Below, one piece after another: positions 1-10,263 of a stretch of DNA of 64,000 nucleotides. Numbering within the stretch: the first letter of the stretch is position 1; each line of letters begins with the position of its first letter. Where the stretch lies: positions 407,761-471,760 of the forward strand of contig NZ_KI535340.1 of assembly GCF_000160075.2 (NCBI RefSeq), read 5' to 3'. The notes below the pieces were generated by a model. That model made no database searches, had not been told where the DNA came from, and worked only from the letters and a program-made list of their open reading frames with translations. Made by a program: the position numbers and the translations under genes. The DNA is from Abiotrophia defectiva ATCC 49176. GTDB lineage: Bacteria > Bacillota > Bacilli > Lactobacillales > Aerococcaceae.

Positions 1-59
1 ACGATATGATACTTACAATTCCAACTTGTGTGTGCTAAACTATCATTGTCCTTTTTCAT
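1..59 (-). CDS. tnpA: IS200-type transposase TnpA, N-terminal fragment at window edge
   Basis: Reading leftward from an ATG at 59, the frame gives MKKDNDSLAHTSWNCKYHIV and runs off the window. The H-T-x-W-N-C-K-Y-H-I-V block is the recognisable N-terminus of IS200/IS605-family Y1 (HUH) single-strand transposases, which move IS200 elements as circular single-stranded DNA. A strong GGGAGG ribosome binding site lies just upstream (66-72 on this strand). Only about 20 residues are visible, so the HUH motif and catalytic tyrosine cannot be checked. No tnpB can be assessed. Confidence 0.85.
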   Translation of the reverse strand, partial: MKKDNDSLAHTSWNCKYHI

Positions 60-156
60 AAGGATACCTCCCTGGTTCTTTTTGTGTGGTCGGGAAACCT
101 ACACTAAGTTTACCACTTGGGAGGTCTTTTTGCTTACCTCGCTGTAAGCTCTCCGG

Positions 157-179
157 AACCACCAGCATTGCTGGTGGTT
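157..179. repeat. IS200 left-end hairpin
   Basis: AACCACCAGC and GCTGGTGGTT form a perfect 10-bp stem around ATT. In IS200/IS605 elements such subterminal hairpins are the single-strand binding sites of TnpA. On the minus strand it has no U-run after it, so it is not an obvious terminator. Confidence 0.6.
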
Positions 180-189
180 TTCTCCATAC

Positions 190-218
190 AAAAAAAACTG
201 GGACCCATGGTCCCAGTT
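190..218 (-). terminator. Terminator after smpB
   Basis: A 10-bp stem (196-205 with 209-218) with a 3-nt loop is followed on the minus strand by a run of U from 197 down to 190. It lies 3 bases after the smpB stop codon. Confidence 0.85.
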
Positions 219-220
219 GC

Positions 221-673
221 TTATCTGATTTTAAGGGCGCGGTCAATATCCCGTTTGGCCTGTTGGTCCTTGAGGGCATGACGCTTATCATACTTGTTCT
301 TACCACGCGCAAGGCCAAAGAGTAATTTGGCCCGTCCTCTTACCAGATAAACCTTTAGTGGTACCAAGGTCATCCGGTTTTGTTGAACTTCGCGGTGAAG
401 AGTCTGAATCTCTTTCTTATGAAGCAAAAGCTTACGGTCACGCTCCGGATCATGGTTAAAAATATTACCATGGTCATAGGGGCTAATATGGACCTGCTTC
501 AGCCAAGCCTCCCCGTCACGAATGGAGATAAAGCCATCCTTGAGGTTCATCTTACCCTTGCGAATAGACTTAATCTCTGTCCCGGTCAAGACCATGCCTG
601 CCTCATAGGTTTCGAGAATCTCATAATCATGACGCACCTTACGATTCTGAGCTAAGGGCTTATCTTGCGACAT
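221..673 (-). CDS. smpB: SsrA-binding protein SmpB
   Basis: SmpB binds tmRNA and delivers it to stalled ribosomes for trans-translation. The 150-residue product has the usual family length, with the conserved GTEIKSIR block at residues 31-38, the [12 protein letters not shown] segment near residue 120 and a basic, helix-prone C-terminal tail that would occupy the empty mRNA channel. It sits 23 bp downstream of rnr in the order secG-est-rnr-smpB, a layout common in Firmicutes, where RNase R degrades the faulty message that tmRNA/SmpB releases. No tmRNA gene is visible next to it; an IS200 element lies directly beyond its terminator. Confidence 0.96.
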   Translation of the reverse strand: MSQDKPLAQNRKVRHDYEILETYEAGMVLTGTEIKSIRKGKMNLKDGFISIRDGEAWLKQVHISPYDHGNIFNHDPERDRKLLLHKKEIQTLHREVQQNRMTLVPLKVYLVRGRAKLLFGLARGKNKYDKRHALKDQQAKRDIDRALKIR

Positions 674-696
674 CAGTCACCTCTTTTCCGCAGGAG

Positions 697-3294
697 CTAG
701 CCTAGGCGGTTCGCCTGAGGCTGCTTGCGTTTAATCTTAAATTGCTTGAACTTGTTTTCCGCAGACTTAGCTGACTTTTTGCTAGCCTTATCGCTAGCAA
801 AAGACTGTTTCTTGGCCTGACGGCTGTCCTTGCTTTGATGCTCAGACAGCTCCTTGCGATGGCGCTTGCTAGCAGACTTAGATTTGGCTTTTCCCTTGTC
901 TTCTTGACGGCCTTTATTGGCTTTTGAGCCCTTGGACTTGCTAGCCCCGGACTTATTGTTAGAGACTTTGTCTTCTTTAGTCGCACGCTTCTGCTTACCA
1001 GTGCCTTTAAGCTTTTTGGCTTGGCGCTGTCTGTCTTGAGTCTTACCTTTAGCCGACTTATTAGCAGCTTTGGCTTGCTTACTGCGCTGTAGGACCAAGT
1101 CTACATCTAAGCCAGTCACGGGTTCAGCCTCAAGTAAGCTAAAGTCAATTTCGCGTTCGCCAACATTAACAGCTTCCAAGCGTACTTTAACCTTCTGACC
1201 AATGCGGAAGATTCGCCCTGTTCTTTGCCCTACTAGTAAGAGATGAACCTGATCGAACTCATAATAATCGCCCGTCAAATCCTTAAGGCTAATCAAACCT
1301 TCTACTGTGTTAGGCAAGGCAACGAAGATACCGAATGAGGTCACCGAAGAGATGACCCCTTCAAATTCTTGCCCGATTTTATCTAGCATGTATTCAGCTT
1401 TTTTCATGGCGGTCACATCACGCTCGGCATCAATGGCCCGGCGCTCCATTTTAGAACTTTGTTCCGCAATGCCAGGCAACTTATCAAAAATACGAGCCTT
1501 GTCCTGATGGCTTGGCTTCTTATCCAGATATGCATGAATGAGGCGGTGAACAATTAAGTCTGGGTAGCGACGAATAGGCGATGTAAAGTGGGTATACTCA
1601 GCCGTTGCCAAACCATAGTGACCTAGGGCTTCCTCACTATAGCGCGCTTGTTTCATAGAACGTAACATCATAGTGGACACAGCCTGTTCAAAGTCTTGCC
1701 CATCAACTTGCTTAAGGGCTTGCTGCAGTTGCTTAGGCGCAATGGTTTCTACCTTACCTCTGAGGACAATGCCGAAAGCTGTAATGAACTCAGCGAATCG
1801 CTGCATACGTTCTGAATCAGGTTGTTCATGGACCCGATAGAGCATAGGATAGTCACGTGTCATATAGTGCTTTGCCACCGTCTCGTTAGCCGCCAACATA
1901 AAGGACTCAATCAGGCGTTCAGCCACGCCTCGTTCCCGCAATTGAATATCTAGCGGATGACCTTGGTTATCGACCAAAACCTTGGCTTCTGGCGCATCAA
2001 AATCTAACGCCCCTCGCTTAATCCGTCTGGCTTCCAGCAGATGGTGGAGCTGACTCATATCTTCTAAAAGGTCCACGATTGGCGCATATTTTTGGTGCAG
2101 CCCCTCATCTCCTTCTAGAATCGCATTGACATCATCATAAGTCATGCGGTAAGAAGAATGGATGACTGAGCGGAAAATACGATGGGATTTAACCTGCCCT
2201 TGGCTATCTATGACCATTTGACAAGATAAGGTCAAGCGATCTTCATGAGGATGTAGGGAACAAATCCCATTAGACAAGCGTTGCGGCAACATTGGCACAA
2301 CTCGGTCAGTTAAATAGACAGAAGTCCCTCGCTGATAAGCTTCCAGATCTAAGGCCGAACCTTCTTCAACATAATAGGACACGTCGGCAATATGAACACC
2401 CAGGACATAGTCGCCATTATCTAGGCGTTCAAGCGAGATAGCATCATCCAAGTCCTTGGCATCTGCCCCGTCAATCGTCAGGATAACCTCTTGTCGTAAA
2501 TCTTCCCGATTGGCAAGGTCCTGAGCCGATAAGCTCTGAGGCACTGCCTCAGCCGCTTCCTTAACTACTTCTGGGAACTCATGCGGAATTCCGAATTGAT
2601 AGAGAACGGACAAGATATCCACACCTGGCTCATCGCGGTGGCCAATTTCCTTGGCTACTAGACCTCGTAAGAGGTGAGGGTTTTCTGCTGTCGGATACTG
2701 ACTAATCTTAACAATACAAATGGAATGGTCAGCAGGCTGGATCCCAGCTGGGTCGATTTCAACCCGGACGGCGTCACTGTAATCACCTTGTGGTAAGACA
2801 TAGCCCAGAGCCTGACGTTCCTGACGGACTTCGCTCGGGTATGCGACGAATTCCCCTACCAACTGGCTCACAGCACGTTCTAGTACGCGTAAAACTTGAA
2901 CTTCTGAGCCTTTACCCGTTTGAGGGTTGGCCAATTTCAGGACTTCAACCTCAACCATGTCCCCTTGCATAGCATTCAAAGCTCGGCCTCTAGGAACGAA
3001 GAAATCAGGCTGGCCTTCGGCATAGGTGACAAAACCAAAGCCTTGGGCATTAGCTCGATAGGTCCCCACTACTGTTTTAGCAGTCTTGGCGTTAAGGCGA
3101 TAATGGCCTCGTTTGGTCTGCTCTAGCTCTCCGATACTTTCTAAATAATTAATGGCACGCACCAATTTCTTATACATCTTGGTGCCACCGTAATTGAGGG
3201 CTTTGGCCAATGACTGGCTTGTCACAGTCGCCCCCGCTTCTTGGTCCTTCAAATAGGACAAAATTCTTTTTTCAATGCTTGTGAGTGCACTCAT
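697..3294 (-). CDS. rnr: Ribonuclease R
   Basis: RNase R is a processive 3'-5' exoribonuclease that degrades structured RNA. The 865 residues contain an N-terminal winged helix (about 1-70), cold-shock OB domains, an RNB catalytic domain with the metal-binding aspartates in IDGADAKDLDDAIS (about residues 274-287), and an S1 domain near 645-725. The last ~130 residues are an unusually long Lys/Ser/Ala-rich tail, probably disordered and RNA-binding. The start is preceded by AAAGGAGGTG. It is 40 bp downstream of the esterase gene and 23 bp upstream of smpB, so cotranscription is likely. Confidence 0.96.
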   Translation of the reverse strand: MSALTSIEKRILSYLKDQEAGATVTSQSLAKALNYGGTKMYKKLVRAINYLESIGELEQTKRGHYRLNAKTAKTVVGTYRANAQGFGFVTYAEGQPDFFVPRGRALNAMQGDMVEVEVLKLANPQTGKGSEVQVLRVLERAVSQLVGEFVAYPSEVRQERQALGYVLPQGDYSDAVRVEIDPAGIQPADHSICIVKISQYPTAENPHLLRGLVAKEIGHRDEPGVDILSVLYQFGIPHEFPEVVKEAAEAVPQSLSAQDLANREDLRQEVILTIDGADAKDLDDAISLERLDNGDYVLGVHIADVSYYVEEGSALDLEAYQRGTSVYLTDRVVPMLPQRLSNGICSLHPHEDRLTLSCQMVIDSQGQVKSHRIFRSVIHSSYRMTYDDVNAILEGDEGLHQKYAPIVDLLEDMSQLHHLLEARRIKRGALDFDAPEAKVLVDNQGHPLDIQLRERGVAERLIESFMLAANETVAKHYMTRDYPMLYRVHEQPDSERMQRFAEFITAFGIVLRGKVETIAPKQLQQALKQVDGQDFEQAVSTMMLRSMKQARYSEEALGHYGLATAEYTHFTSPIRRYPDLIVHRLIHAYLDKKPSHQDKARIFDKLPGIAEQSSKMERRAIDAERDVTAMKKAEYMLDKIGQEFEGVISSVTSFGIFVALPNTVEGLISLKDLTGDYYEFDQVHLLLVGQRTGRIFRIGQKVKVRLEAVNVGEREIDFSLLEAEPVTGLDVDLVLQRSKQAKAANKSAKGKTQDRQRQAKKLKGTGKQKRATKEDKVSNNKSGASKSKGSKANKGRQEDKGKAKSKSASKRHRKELSEHQSKDSRQAKKQSFASDKASKKSAKSAENKFKQFKIKRKQPQANRLG

Positions 3295-3333
3295 AGCGTC
3301 TCATGCACCTCCTTTGTTTTAAATTAAAATTCT

Positions 3334-4080
3334 TTAGTCATCAAATACTTGGATAAATTGCAATAAGCTAGCTTCAAAGTCTGAACGATTACGGTTGGTG
3401 GTAATGACATGTGTGTTATCCTCACACCAGTGGAAGCTGATTTTGGCAGATTCCAGAGCCTCTAGCAAATCATAGACCGCTTCTGGATCCACTAATTCAT
3501 CTTGGGCCGACTGAACAATGTAGACAGGTAGTTCAATCGAAGCGAGTTGGTCTTCAAAACCACGAGCGAAAGCTTGAATGTCCGCTACCTGTTGACGGTG
3601 GGCAGTCCGCACTGCTTCTTCCGTCTGCAAATAGTCAGGCAAATCGCCTCGCTTTTCTGCCAAGTAGCGGGCAAAAGACATGAAGCGATTTTCTAGCTGT
3701 AGGCCATCGCGACTAATCACTGGCGAGTTAAAGACGCCCCCACCAACAAGTTGACTATCCGCCTCACAAAGGGCGCGCATGGCCATAACTCCACCCATAG
3801 ATAGGCCGAAGACTAGGACCTTATCGTAGCGTTCTTTCATAAAGGCTAGTGCCTCTTCCAAGTCACGCCACCAGATTTCAGGTCCAGCATCTAAGATATC
3901 TTGAATATCTGTCGTCCCATGCCCTGTGAATAAGGGACAGAGTACTCCGTAGCCTTGACGATTCAATAACCCAGCTTGGGGTCTTACGTCAGCTGTGCTA
4001 CCTGTGTAGGCATGGCAGAGAATGATACCAAGCCGTGCTCCCGGAGCTTCTAAATAATAGGCACCCTTAGAGAGGGGCAT
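3334..4080 (-). CDS. est: Carboxylesterase (Est30-type alpha/beta hydrolase)
   Basis: A 248-residue alpha/beta hydrolase of the monoacylglycerol-lipase/Est30 type that hydrolyses short acyl esters in the cytoplasm. The nucleophile is Ser94 in G-L-S-M-G; D-E-L-V-D-P and D-N-T-H-V near the C-terminus supply the Asp and His of the triad, matching Est30 spacing. The second of two nearby ATGs (4080) is chosen because it lies 7 nt after GGAGG, whereas the ATG at 4086 lies only 1 nt after it. The gene stands between secG and rnr, as in many Bacillales/Lactobacillales. Its physiological substrate is unknown. Confidence 0.92.
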   Translation of the reverse strand: MPLSKGAYYLEAPGARLGIILCHAYTGSTADVRPQAGLLNRQGYGVLCPLFTGHGTTDIQDILDAGPEIWWRDLEEALAFMKERYDKVLVFGLSMGGVMAMRALCEADSQLVGGGVFNSPVISRDGLQLENRFMSFARYLAEKRGDLPDYLQTEEAVRTAHRQQVADIQAFARGFEDQLASIELPVYIVQSAQDELVDPEAVYDLLEALESAKISFHWCEDNTHVITTNRNRSDFEASLLQFIQVFDD

Positions 4081-4099
4081 AATCATTCCTCCTTTTCAA

Positions 4100-4133
4100 G
4101 AAAAAAGACCTCTGAGTCTAAGGTCAGAGATCT
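4100..4133 (-). terminator. Terminator or attenuator between secG and the esterase gene
   Basis: The stem 4106-4115 with 4124-4133 (9 of 10 pairs) is followed by six U residues on the minus strand. Because est-rnr-smpB continue in the same direction, it may only partly stop secG transcription. Confidence 0.75.
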
Positions 4134-4147
4134 AAAACTTAAGCAAC

Positions 4148-4384
4148 TTATTTAGAAGAGAAATAAGCGAGTGCTAAGGCTAATACAAAGAACAAGACAC
4201 CAAATACCACAGTGGTGCGAATGAGAAAAGCCTCAAAACCACGGGCCTTGGTCTTGCTCATTTGGTTCTCGGCACTACCACCTGACAATGAGCTTGCTGC
4301 ATTACTTTTAGATGGTTGCATAATGACCAACATAATTAGAATAATTGATACGATGACTAAGGCAACAGTCAATACTTCTGACAA
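4148..4384 (-). CDS. secG: Preprotein translocase subunit SecG
   Basis: SecG is the small accessory subunit of the SecYEG channel. The product is 78 residues with two membrane helices: an N-terminal one containing VALVIVSIILIMLVIM followed by Q-P-S-K-S, and a second one near the C-terminus. I choose a TTG start at 4384 because it lies 7 nt after GGAGG and gives the typical SecG N-terminus; a longer frame from further upstream would translate the ribosome binding site itself. It is first in the secG-est-rnr-smpB series. Confidence 0.93.
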   Translation of the reverse strand: MSEVLTVALVIVSIILIMLVIMQPSKSNAASSLSGGSAENQMSKTKARGFEAFLIRTTVVFGVLFFVLALALAYFSSK

Positions 4385-4450
4385 GGTACTTCCTCCTTTT
4401 CGAAAATCTCTACCCCTTATAATACCACATATTAGGCAAGCTAACAACTC

Positions 4451-5236
4451 CTAATGCCATATTTGGTAGGCATTATAGAGATTAATCCCTATGACTAGCA
4501 AGACCACCCATTGAAAGACCCGGCGAACAGCTTGGTCGGATAGAAGTCGAGACATTCTAGCCCCCAATAAACCACCTATTATGGCAGCCGGCACAATATA
4601 TACCAAAATCGACAGGTCATAGCGGGCAAAGCCTGTTCCCCAGGCAATGGTCACTAACTTAGTTAACTGGGAACAAAAAATGGTCGCAATGGAATAGACC
4701 GTTGCTTCCTTGATTGGCATGGCGAAAACCAGCATAAGCAAGGAAACATTAATGGGTCCTCCACCGATTCCTAATAGACTAGCAAAAAATCCCAAACTTA
4801 AGCCTACTGCACTATACCATAGCGCCCCTTGCTTGGACCAATGTAAATTTTCGATGCGCGTGTAAATCATGGCAAAAACTAACAGCGCAACTGTCACTAC
4901 GATTTGAATCAGGGTAACTTGACTGGCCTGTGCTACTCTTTTAAGCAAAAACTCAAAAGTTTGATTACCCAGGTAGCCGCCCAAAACTGACCCCAAGGCC
5001 AGATAGGCTACTTGCTGCCACTGGATCTTACGTCCCGCTTGAACTTGACGTATGGTTGATACCAAAGACATGGTAAAGACTGCCACCGTCGAATAAAAAG
5101 AGATGGCTACTACCGAATCATGGCCTACAAAGTCCAAGACCGGCTTGATAATGACACCACCGCCCATACCCGACACGCTGCCTACGGCATTGGCAACTAC
5201 AATAATCAGAAAATATAGTACCCCTATTCCGCTCAC
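4451..5236 (-). CDS. TauE/SafE family membrane permease
   Basis: A 261-residue polytopic membrane protein with about eight helices and the two glycine-rich half-repeats typical of TauE/SafE (SVSGMGGG near the N-terminus and SLLGIGGGPINV in the middle). The family moves sulfite, sulfoacetate or other organosulfur anions, but substrate cannot be told here. I prefer GTG at 5236, preceded by AGAGGAG at 9 nt; a TTG at 5290 would add 18 polar residues with no good ribosome binding site. It ends very close to the secG region and may have its own promoter (a TACAAT -10 at 5323-5328). Confidence 0.85.
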   Translation of the reverse strand: MSGIGVLYFLIIVVANAVGSVSGMGGGVIIKPVLDFVGHDSVVAISFYSTVAVFTMSLVSTIRQVQAGRKIQWQQVAYLALGSVLGGYLGNQTFEFLLKRVAQASQVTLIQIVVTVALLVFAMIYTRIENLHWSKQGALWYSAVGLSLGFFASLLGIGGGPINVSLLMLVFAMPIKEATVYSIATIFCSQLTKLVTIAWGTGFARYDLSILVYIVPAAIIGGLLGARMSRLLSDQAVRRVFQWVVLLVIGINLYNAYQIWH

Positions 5237-5566
5237 ACTTATTCGCGCTCCTCTGACGTCATCACTTCTCGTCACTTCTATTTTACACAATTATCAGCTA
5301 TTTTGCACAAGTAAAGAACTCCATTGTACCACTATTTTATAAAGTAAATCCTCATAAAAAATGTATAATTAAAAATTGTATCGATTATATTTAAAATAAA
5401 ATGTCTACACATTAAATTCTAATAATCGCCTTTATAGATAAAATTCGAGATAAATAGGGTTTATGGTCCCTAAAATAACTAAAACTACCTTTTTAAACCT
5501 TGCTATTATTATTATTCATATACATATATTAAGTTTTCTATTTTATTAATTTCTTTAATTTTTTCG
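5237..5566. other. AT-rich divergent intergenic region
   Basis: About 330 bp between the TauE/SafE gene and the Tyr-rich protein gene. On the minus strand there is an extended -10 (TGG then TACAAT, 5323-5328) that could drive the permease. The remainder is very AT-rich with A/T tracts and no open frame, RNA fold or repeat that I recognise. Confidence 0.5.
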
Positions 5567-5595
5567 TTTACAATACATATCAACCATGCTATACT
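5567..5595 (+). promoter_or_regulatory. Sigma-A promoter of the Tyr-rich protein gene
   Basis: TTTACA (5567-5572) and TATACT (5590-5595) are separated by exactly 17 bp, 31 bp before the start codon. The upstream ~50 bp is AT-rich, like an UP element. This predicts strong expression. Confidence 0.85.
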
Positions 5596-5626
5596 CAGTC
5601 CATCAAAACGTAAAGGAGAGAATCCT

Positions 5627-6361
5627 ATGAAAAAATCCCTAATTAGCCTTTTAGGGCTATCAACTCTTGCTGCTTGCGCTTTGGCTTCTGCTAACGTCCA
5701 AGCCGCTGAACTTCCCCCATTAGTCCTAGACCCCCTGGACAACCAAGTCATGACGACTGATACGCTACCCCCACGACCAAGCCAAGGTCTGCCAGGCTTT
5801 GTTCCTCGCTTCTCTAACCAAGAAAGCCAACCAAAGAACACGATGGCCAATGGCTACAAGCCACTTGACCCGATTGTTTTAGCGCCTGAGGACAACCAAG
5901 TCATGACGACTGACGCGCTGCCTCCAAGACCAAGCCAAGGCTTACCAGGTTTTGTTCCTCGCTTCGCTAGCCAAGAGACCAAACCAAAAGACACGATGGC
6001 CAACGGTTACAAGCCACTCGATCCTATTGTTGTGGCTCCTGAGGATAGCCAAGTTATGACGACTGCAACGCTTCCGCCTGCTCCATCCCAACCAGGTTCA
6101 GTTTCCCAAGAAGATGAGCTAGAATCAAACAATCACGAATCAAGCGAAAGCCATTCAGAAGAAACACCTTCTTACCATAGTAGTGATGACAACAACTACG
6201 ATTACAGCTATGACTATAACTATAATCAAAACTACGATTATAACTATGATTACAATTACAACTATTACTACAGCAATGATTATGACTATAACTACAATTA
6301 TAACTACGGTTATTACAATCAATACGACTACAACTACAACACGTCTTACTACTATAACTAA
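5627..6361 (+). CDS. Secreted repeat protein with Tyr/Asn/Asp-rich C-terminal domain, function unknown
   Basis: I do not recognise a family. The 244 residues comprise a signal peptide (about 1-27, ending V-Q-A-A-E), then two full and one truncated copy of a 51-residue repeat (Gln40-Val41 recurs at 91 and 142) containing QVMTTDxLPPRPSQGLPGFVPRF and TMANGYKPLDPIV, then a Ser/Glu/His-rich acidic linker (about 160-188). The last 54 residues (191-244) are made almost only of Tyr, Asn and Asp, with 26 tyrosines alternating as YDYNYN. There is no sortase motif or membrane anchor. Cys17 lies in L-A-A-C, so lipid attachment is an alternative to signal peptidase I cleavage. The gene is monocistronic, with a consensus promoter, AAAGGAGAG and its own 3' hairpin. 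The tail resembles low-complexity, self-associating or adhesive sequences; this is inference. Confidence 0.85.
   Translation: MKKSLISLLGLSTLAACALASANVQAAELPPLVLDPLDNQVMTTDTLPPRPSQGLPGFVPRFSNQESQPKNTMANGYKPLDPIVLAPEDNQVMTTDALPPRPSQGLPGFVPRFASQETKPKDTMANGYKPLDPIVVAPEDSQVMTTATLPPAPSQPGSVSQEDELESNNHESSESHSEETPSYHSSDDNNYDYSYDYNYNQNYDYNYDYNYNYYYSNDYDYNYNYNYGYYNQYDYNYNTSYYYN
5712..6130 (+). repeat. 51-residue tandem protein repeats (about 153 bp period)
   Basis: The coding sequence of the secreted protein repeats with a period of 153 bp. Units one and two are close copies apart from scattered substitutions; the third keeps about 25 residues before diverging. The codon choices differ slightly between copies, so the duplication is not very recent. 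Confidence 0.85.
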
Positions 6362-6367
6362 GCACTT

Positions 6368-6408
6368 AAGCAGCCAGCTTCAGACACTAGGTCTGGAGCT
6401 GGCTGCTT
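6368..6408 (+). terminator. Stem-loop after the Tyr-rich protein gene
   Basis: AAGCAGCCAGC (6368-6378) pairs with GCTGGCTGCTT (6398-6408), extended by an inner TTCAGAC/GTCTGGA stem. The U-tract after it is weak (TGCTTGTCC), so termination may be partial. Confidence 0.65.
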
Positions 6409-6449
6409 GCTTGTCCTCTATCTAGTCAGTCGCCAATCCCTAAGTCAAC

Positions 6450-6480
6450 AAAAAGAGACTAGGACATACGTCCTAGTCTC
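6450..6480 (-). terminator. Terminator of eno and the glycolytic operon
   Basis: An 11-bp perfect stem (6455-6465 with 6470-6480) and a 4-nt loop, followed on the minus strand by UUUUUG. Confidence 0.9.
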
Positions 6481-6495
6481 AAGCCTACTTAAGAA

Positions 6496-7876
<1,381 letters not shown>

Positions 7877-7903
7877 AATGCAAAGATTTTCTTGCTTTTT
7901 AAC

Positions 7904-9432
7904 CTATTTCTTAATGAGGGATTCCCCGGTCATTTCTTCCGGTTGCGCAACCCCTAATAAATCTAGCATGGTTGGGGCTAAGTCAGCCAAACGGCCGCCT
8001 GAACGGAGCTCTACCCCTGGCTTAGTTACAATAACCGGCACTGGGTTCGTTGTGTGGGCAGTCATTGGTTGACCGTCTAAAGTCACCACTTCGTCTGAGT
8101 TCCCGTGGTCAGCTGTAATGATGGCAGAACCGCCTTTGGCTAAGATTAAGTCAACGACTTCACCCAAGCACTCATCAACTGCTTCAATTGCTTTGACAGT
8201 TGGTTCTAACATACCAGAGTGACCTACCATGTCTGGGTTAGCGAAGTTAAGGATGATGGCATCCAACTTATCTTCATTGATGGCAGCTACTAAGGCATCC
8301 TTGACTTCATAAGCAGACATTTCTGGCTTGAGGTCATAGGTTGCGACCTTAGGAGATGGGATTAAAATCCGATCTTCGCCTGGAAATTCCTCGTGACGGC
8401 CACCACTCATGAAGAAGGTTACGTGAGGATATTTCTCAGTTTCTGCAATCCGTAATTGTTGTTTGCCATTATCGGCCAGGACTTCACCGATGGTGTTTTT
8501 GAGGTCAACCTTCTTGAAGGCAATCTCTGCTAAGACATCATCACTGTATACAGTGAAGGTCACGAATTTGAGGTCTTTTGGATAGTCGCCGCGGTCGAAC
8601 CCTTCGAACGCTGGGTTAGACAAGGCAGTCCCTAATTGGATAGCCCGGTCTGGACGGAAGTTGAAGAAGACAACAGAGTCGCCAGATTCAATCTCAGCTA
8701 CTGGTTGACCACCTTCAGTAACCACGAATGGCACTACAAATTCATCGTAAACTTCTTCCTTATAGGAAGCTTCAATCCCTGCCACAGCAGAGTCAAATTG
8801 GGCACCTTTGCCGTGAACCATAGCGTCATAAGCCAGTTGCACCCGTTCCCAACGCTTGTCACGGTCCATAGCATAGTAACGACCAGAAATGGTTGCGAAG
8901 CGACCTACGCCGACTTCACCAAATACTTCTTCAGTCTTCTTAACGAAGTCTAAACCTGAAGATGGCGCCACGTCACGACCATCTAAGAAGCCATGCACAT
9001 AGACTTTTTCAAGGCCATATTGCTTAGCTAAACGCAAGAGCGCGAAGAGGTGTTCGTAGTGAGAGTGAACCCCACCATCAGAGATTAAGCCCATCAAGTG
9101 AAGAGCTTTACCTGATTCTTTGGCTGCTTTCACCGCTTCAACCAATTCAGGAATTTCATAGAATTGGCCTTCACGAATGGAAATGTTAATACGGGTTAGG
9201 GATTGATATACAATACGCCCTGCCCCAATGTTCAAGTGACCTACTTCGGAGTTACCCATTTGGCCATCTGGCAAGCCTACGTCTTCACCGCTGGCTTTGA
9301 GTTGGTTGTGAGGATAAGTTTCCCAGTAACGGTCAAAGTTTGGTTTCTTGGCTGCTTTAACGGCATTCCCGAATACTTCGTCGCGAATAGCAAAGCCATC
9401 CAAGATGATTAAGGCTACAGGAGCTTTTGACA

Positions 9433-9433
<1 letters not shown>
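7904..9433 (-). CDS. gpmI: 2,3-bisphosphoglycerate-independent phosphoglycerate mutase
   Basis: Interconverts 3- and 2-phosphoglycerate through a phosphoserine enzyme and two Mn ions. The 509 residues have the alkaline-phosphatase-type fold: Asp12 in LILDGF, the nucleophile Ser62 in [11 protein letters not shown], and C-terminal metal ligands in [12 protein letters not shown] and TADHGNSDE. The start codon overlaps the tpiA stop by one base (TAATG), showing translational coupling. Confidence 0.98.
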
Positions 9434-10246
<813 letters not shown>

Positions 10247-10263
10247 ACAGATTGATTTAATTC

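Larger units (their letters stand above)
1..185 (-). mobile_element. Left end of an IS200-type insertion sequence (partial)
   Basis: Upstream of the tnpA start is the arrangement expected of an IS200 left end. A perfect 10-bp stem with a 3-nt loop (157-166 with 170-179) is nearest the smpB side. Inside it, GGGAGGT (119-125) is complementary to ACCTCCC (66-72), which is the tnpA ribosome binding site. This matches the known IS200 leader fold that hides the start site and keeps transposase low. The outer boundary is not exact; I place it between the hairpin and the smpB terminator at 190. Confidence 0.75.

Noticed and set aside
1-220. tmRNA (ssrA) next to smpB
   Set aside because: No tRNA-Ala-like acceptor ends or tag-peptide frame; the sequence is explained by an IS200 left end.
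5103-5342. 79-codon plus-strand frame opposite the TauE/SafE gene
   Set aside because: Shadow frame of a clear membrane protein gene.
6054-6425. Cys/His/Ser-rich minus-strand frame and Thr/Ile-rich plus-strand frame over the Tyr-rich tail
   Set aside because: Both are mirror images of the biased TAYAAY codons of the tail; no ribosome binding site or coding signs of their own.
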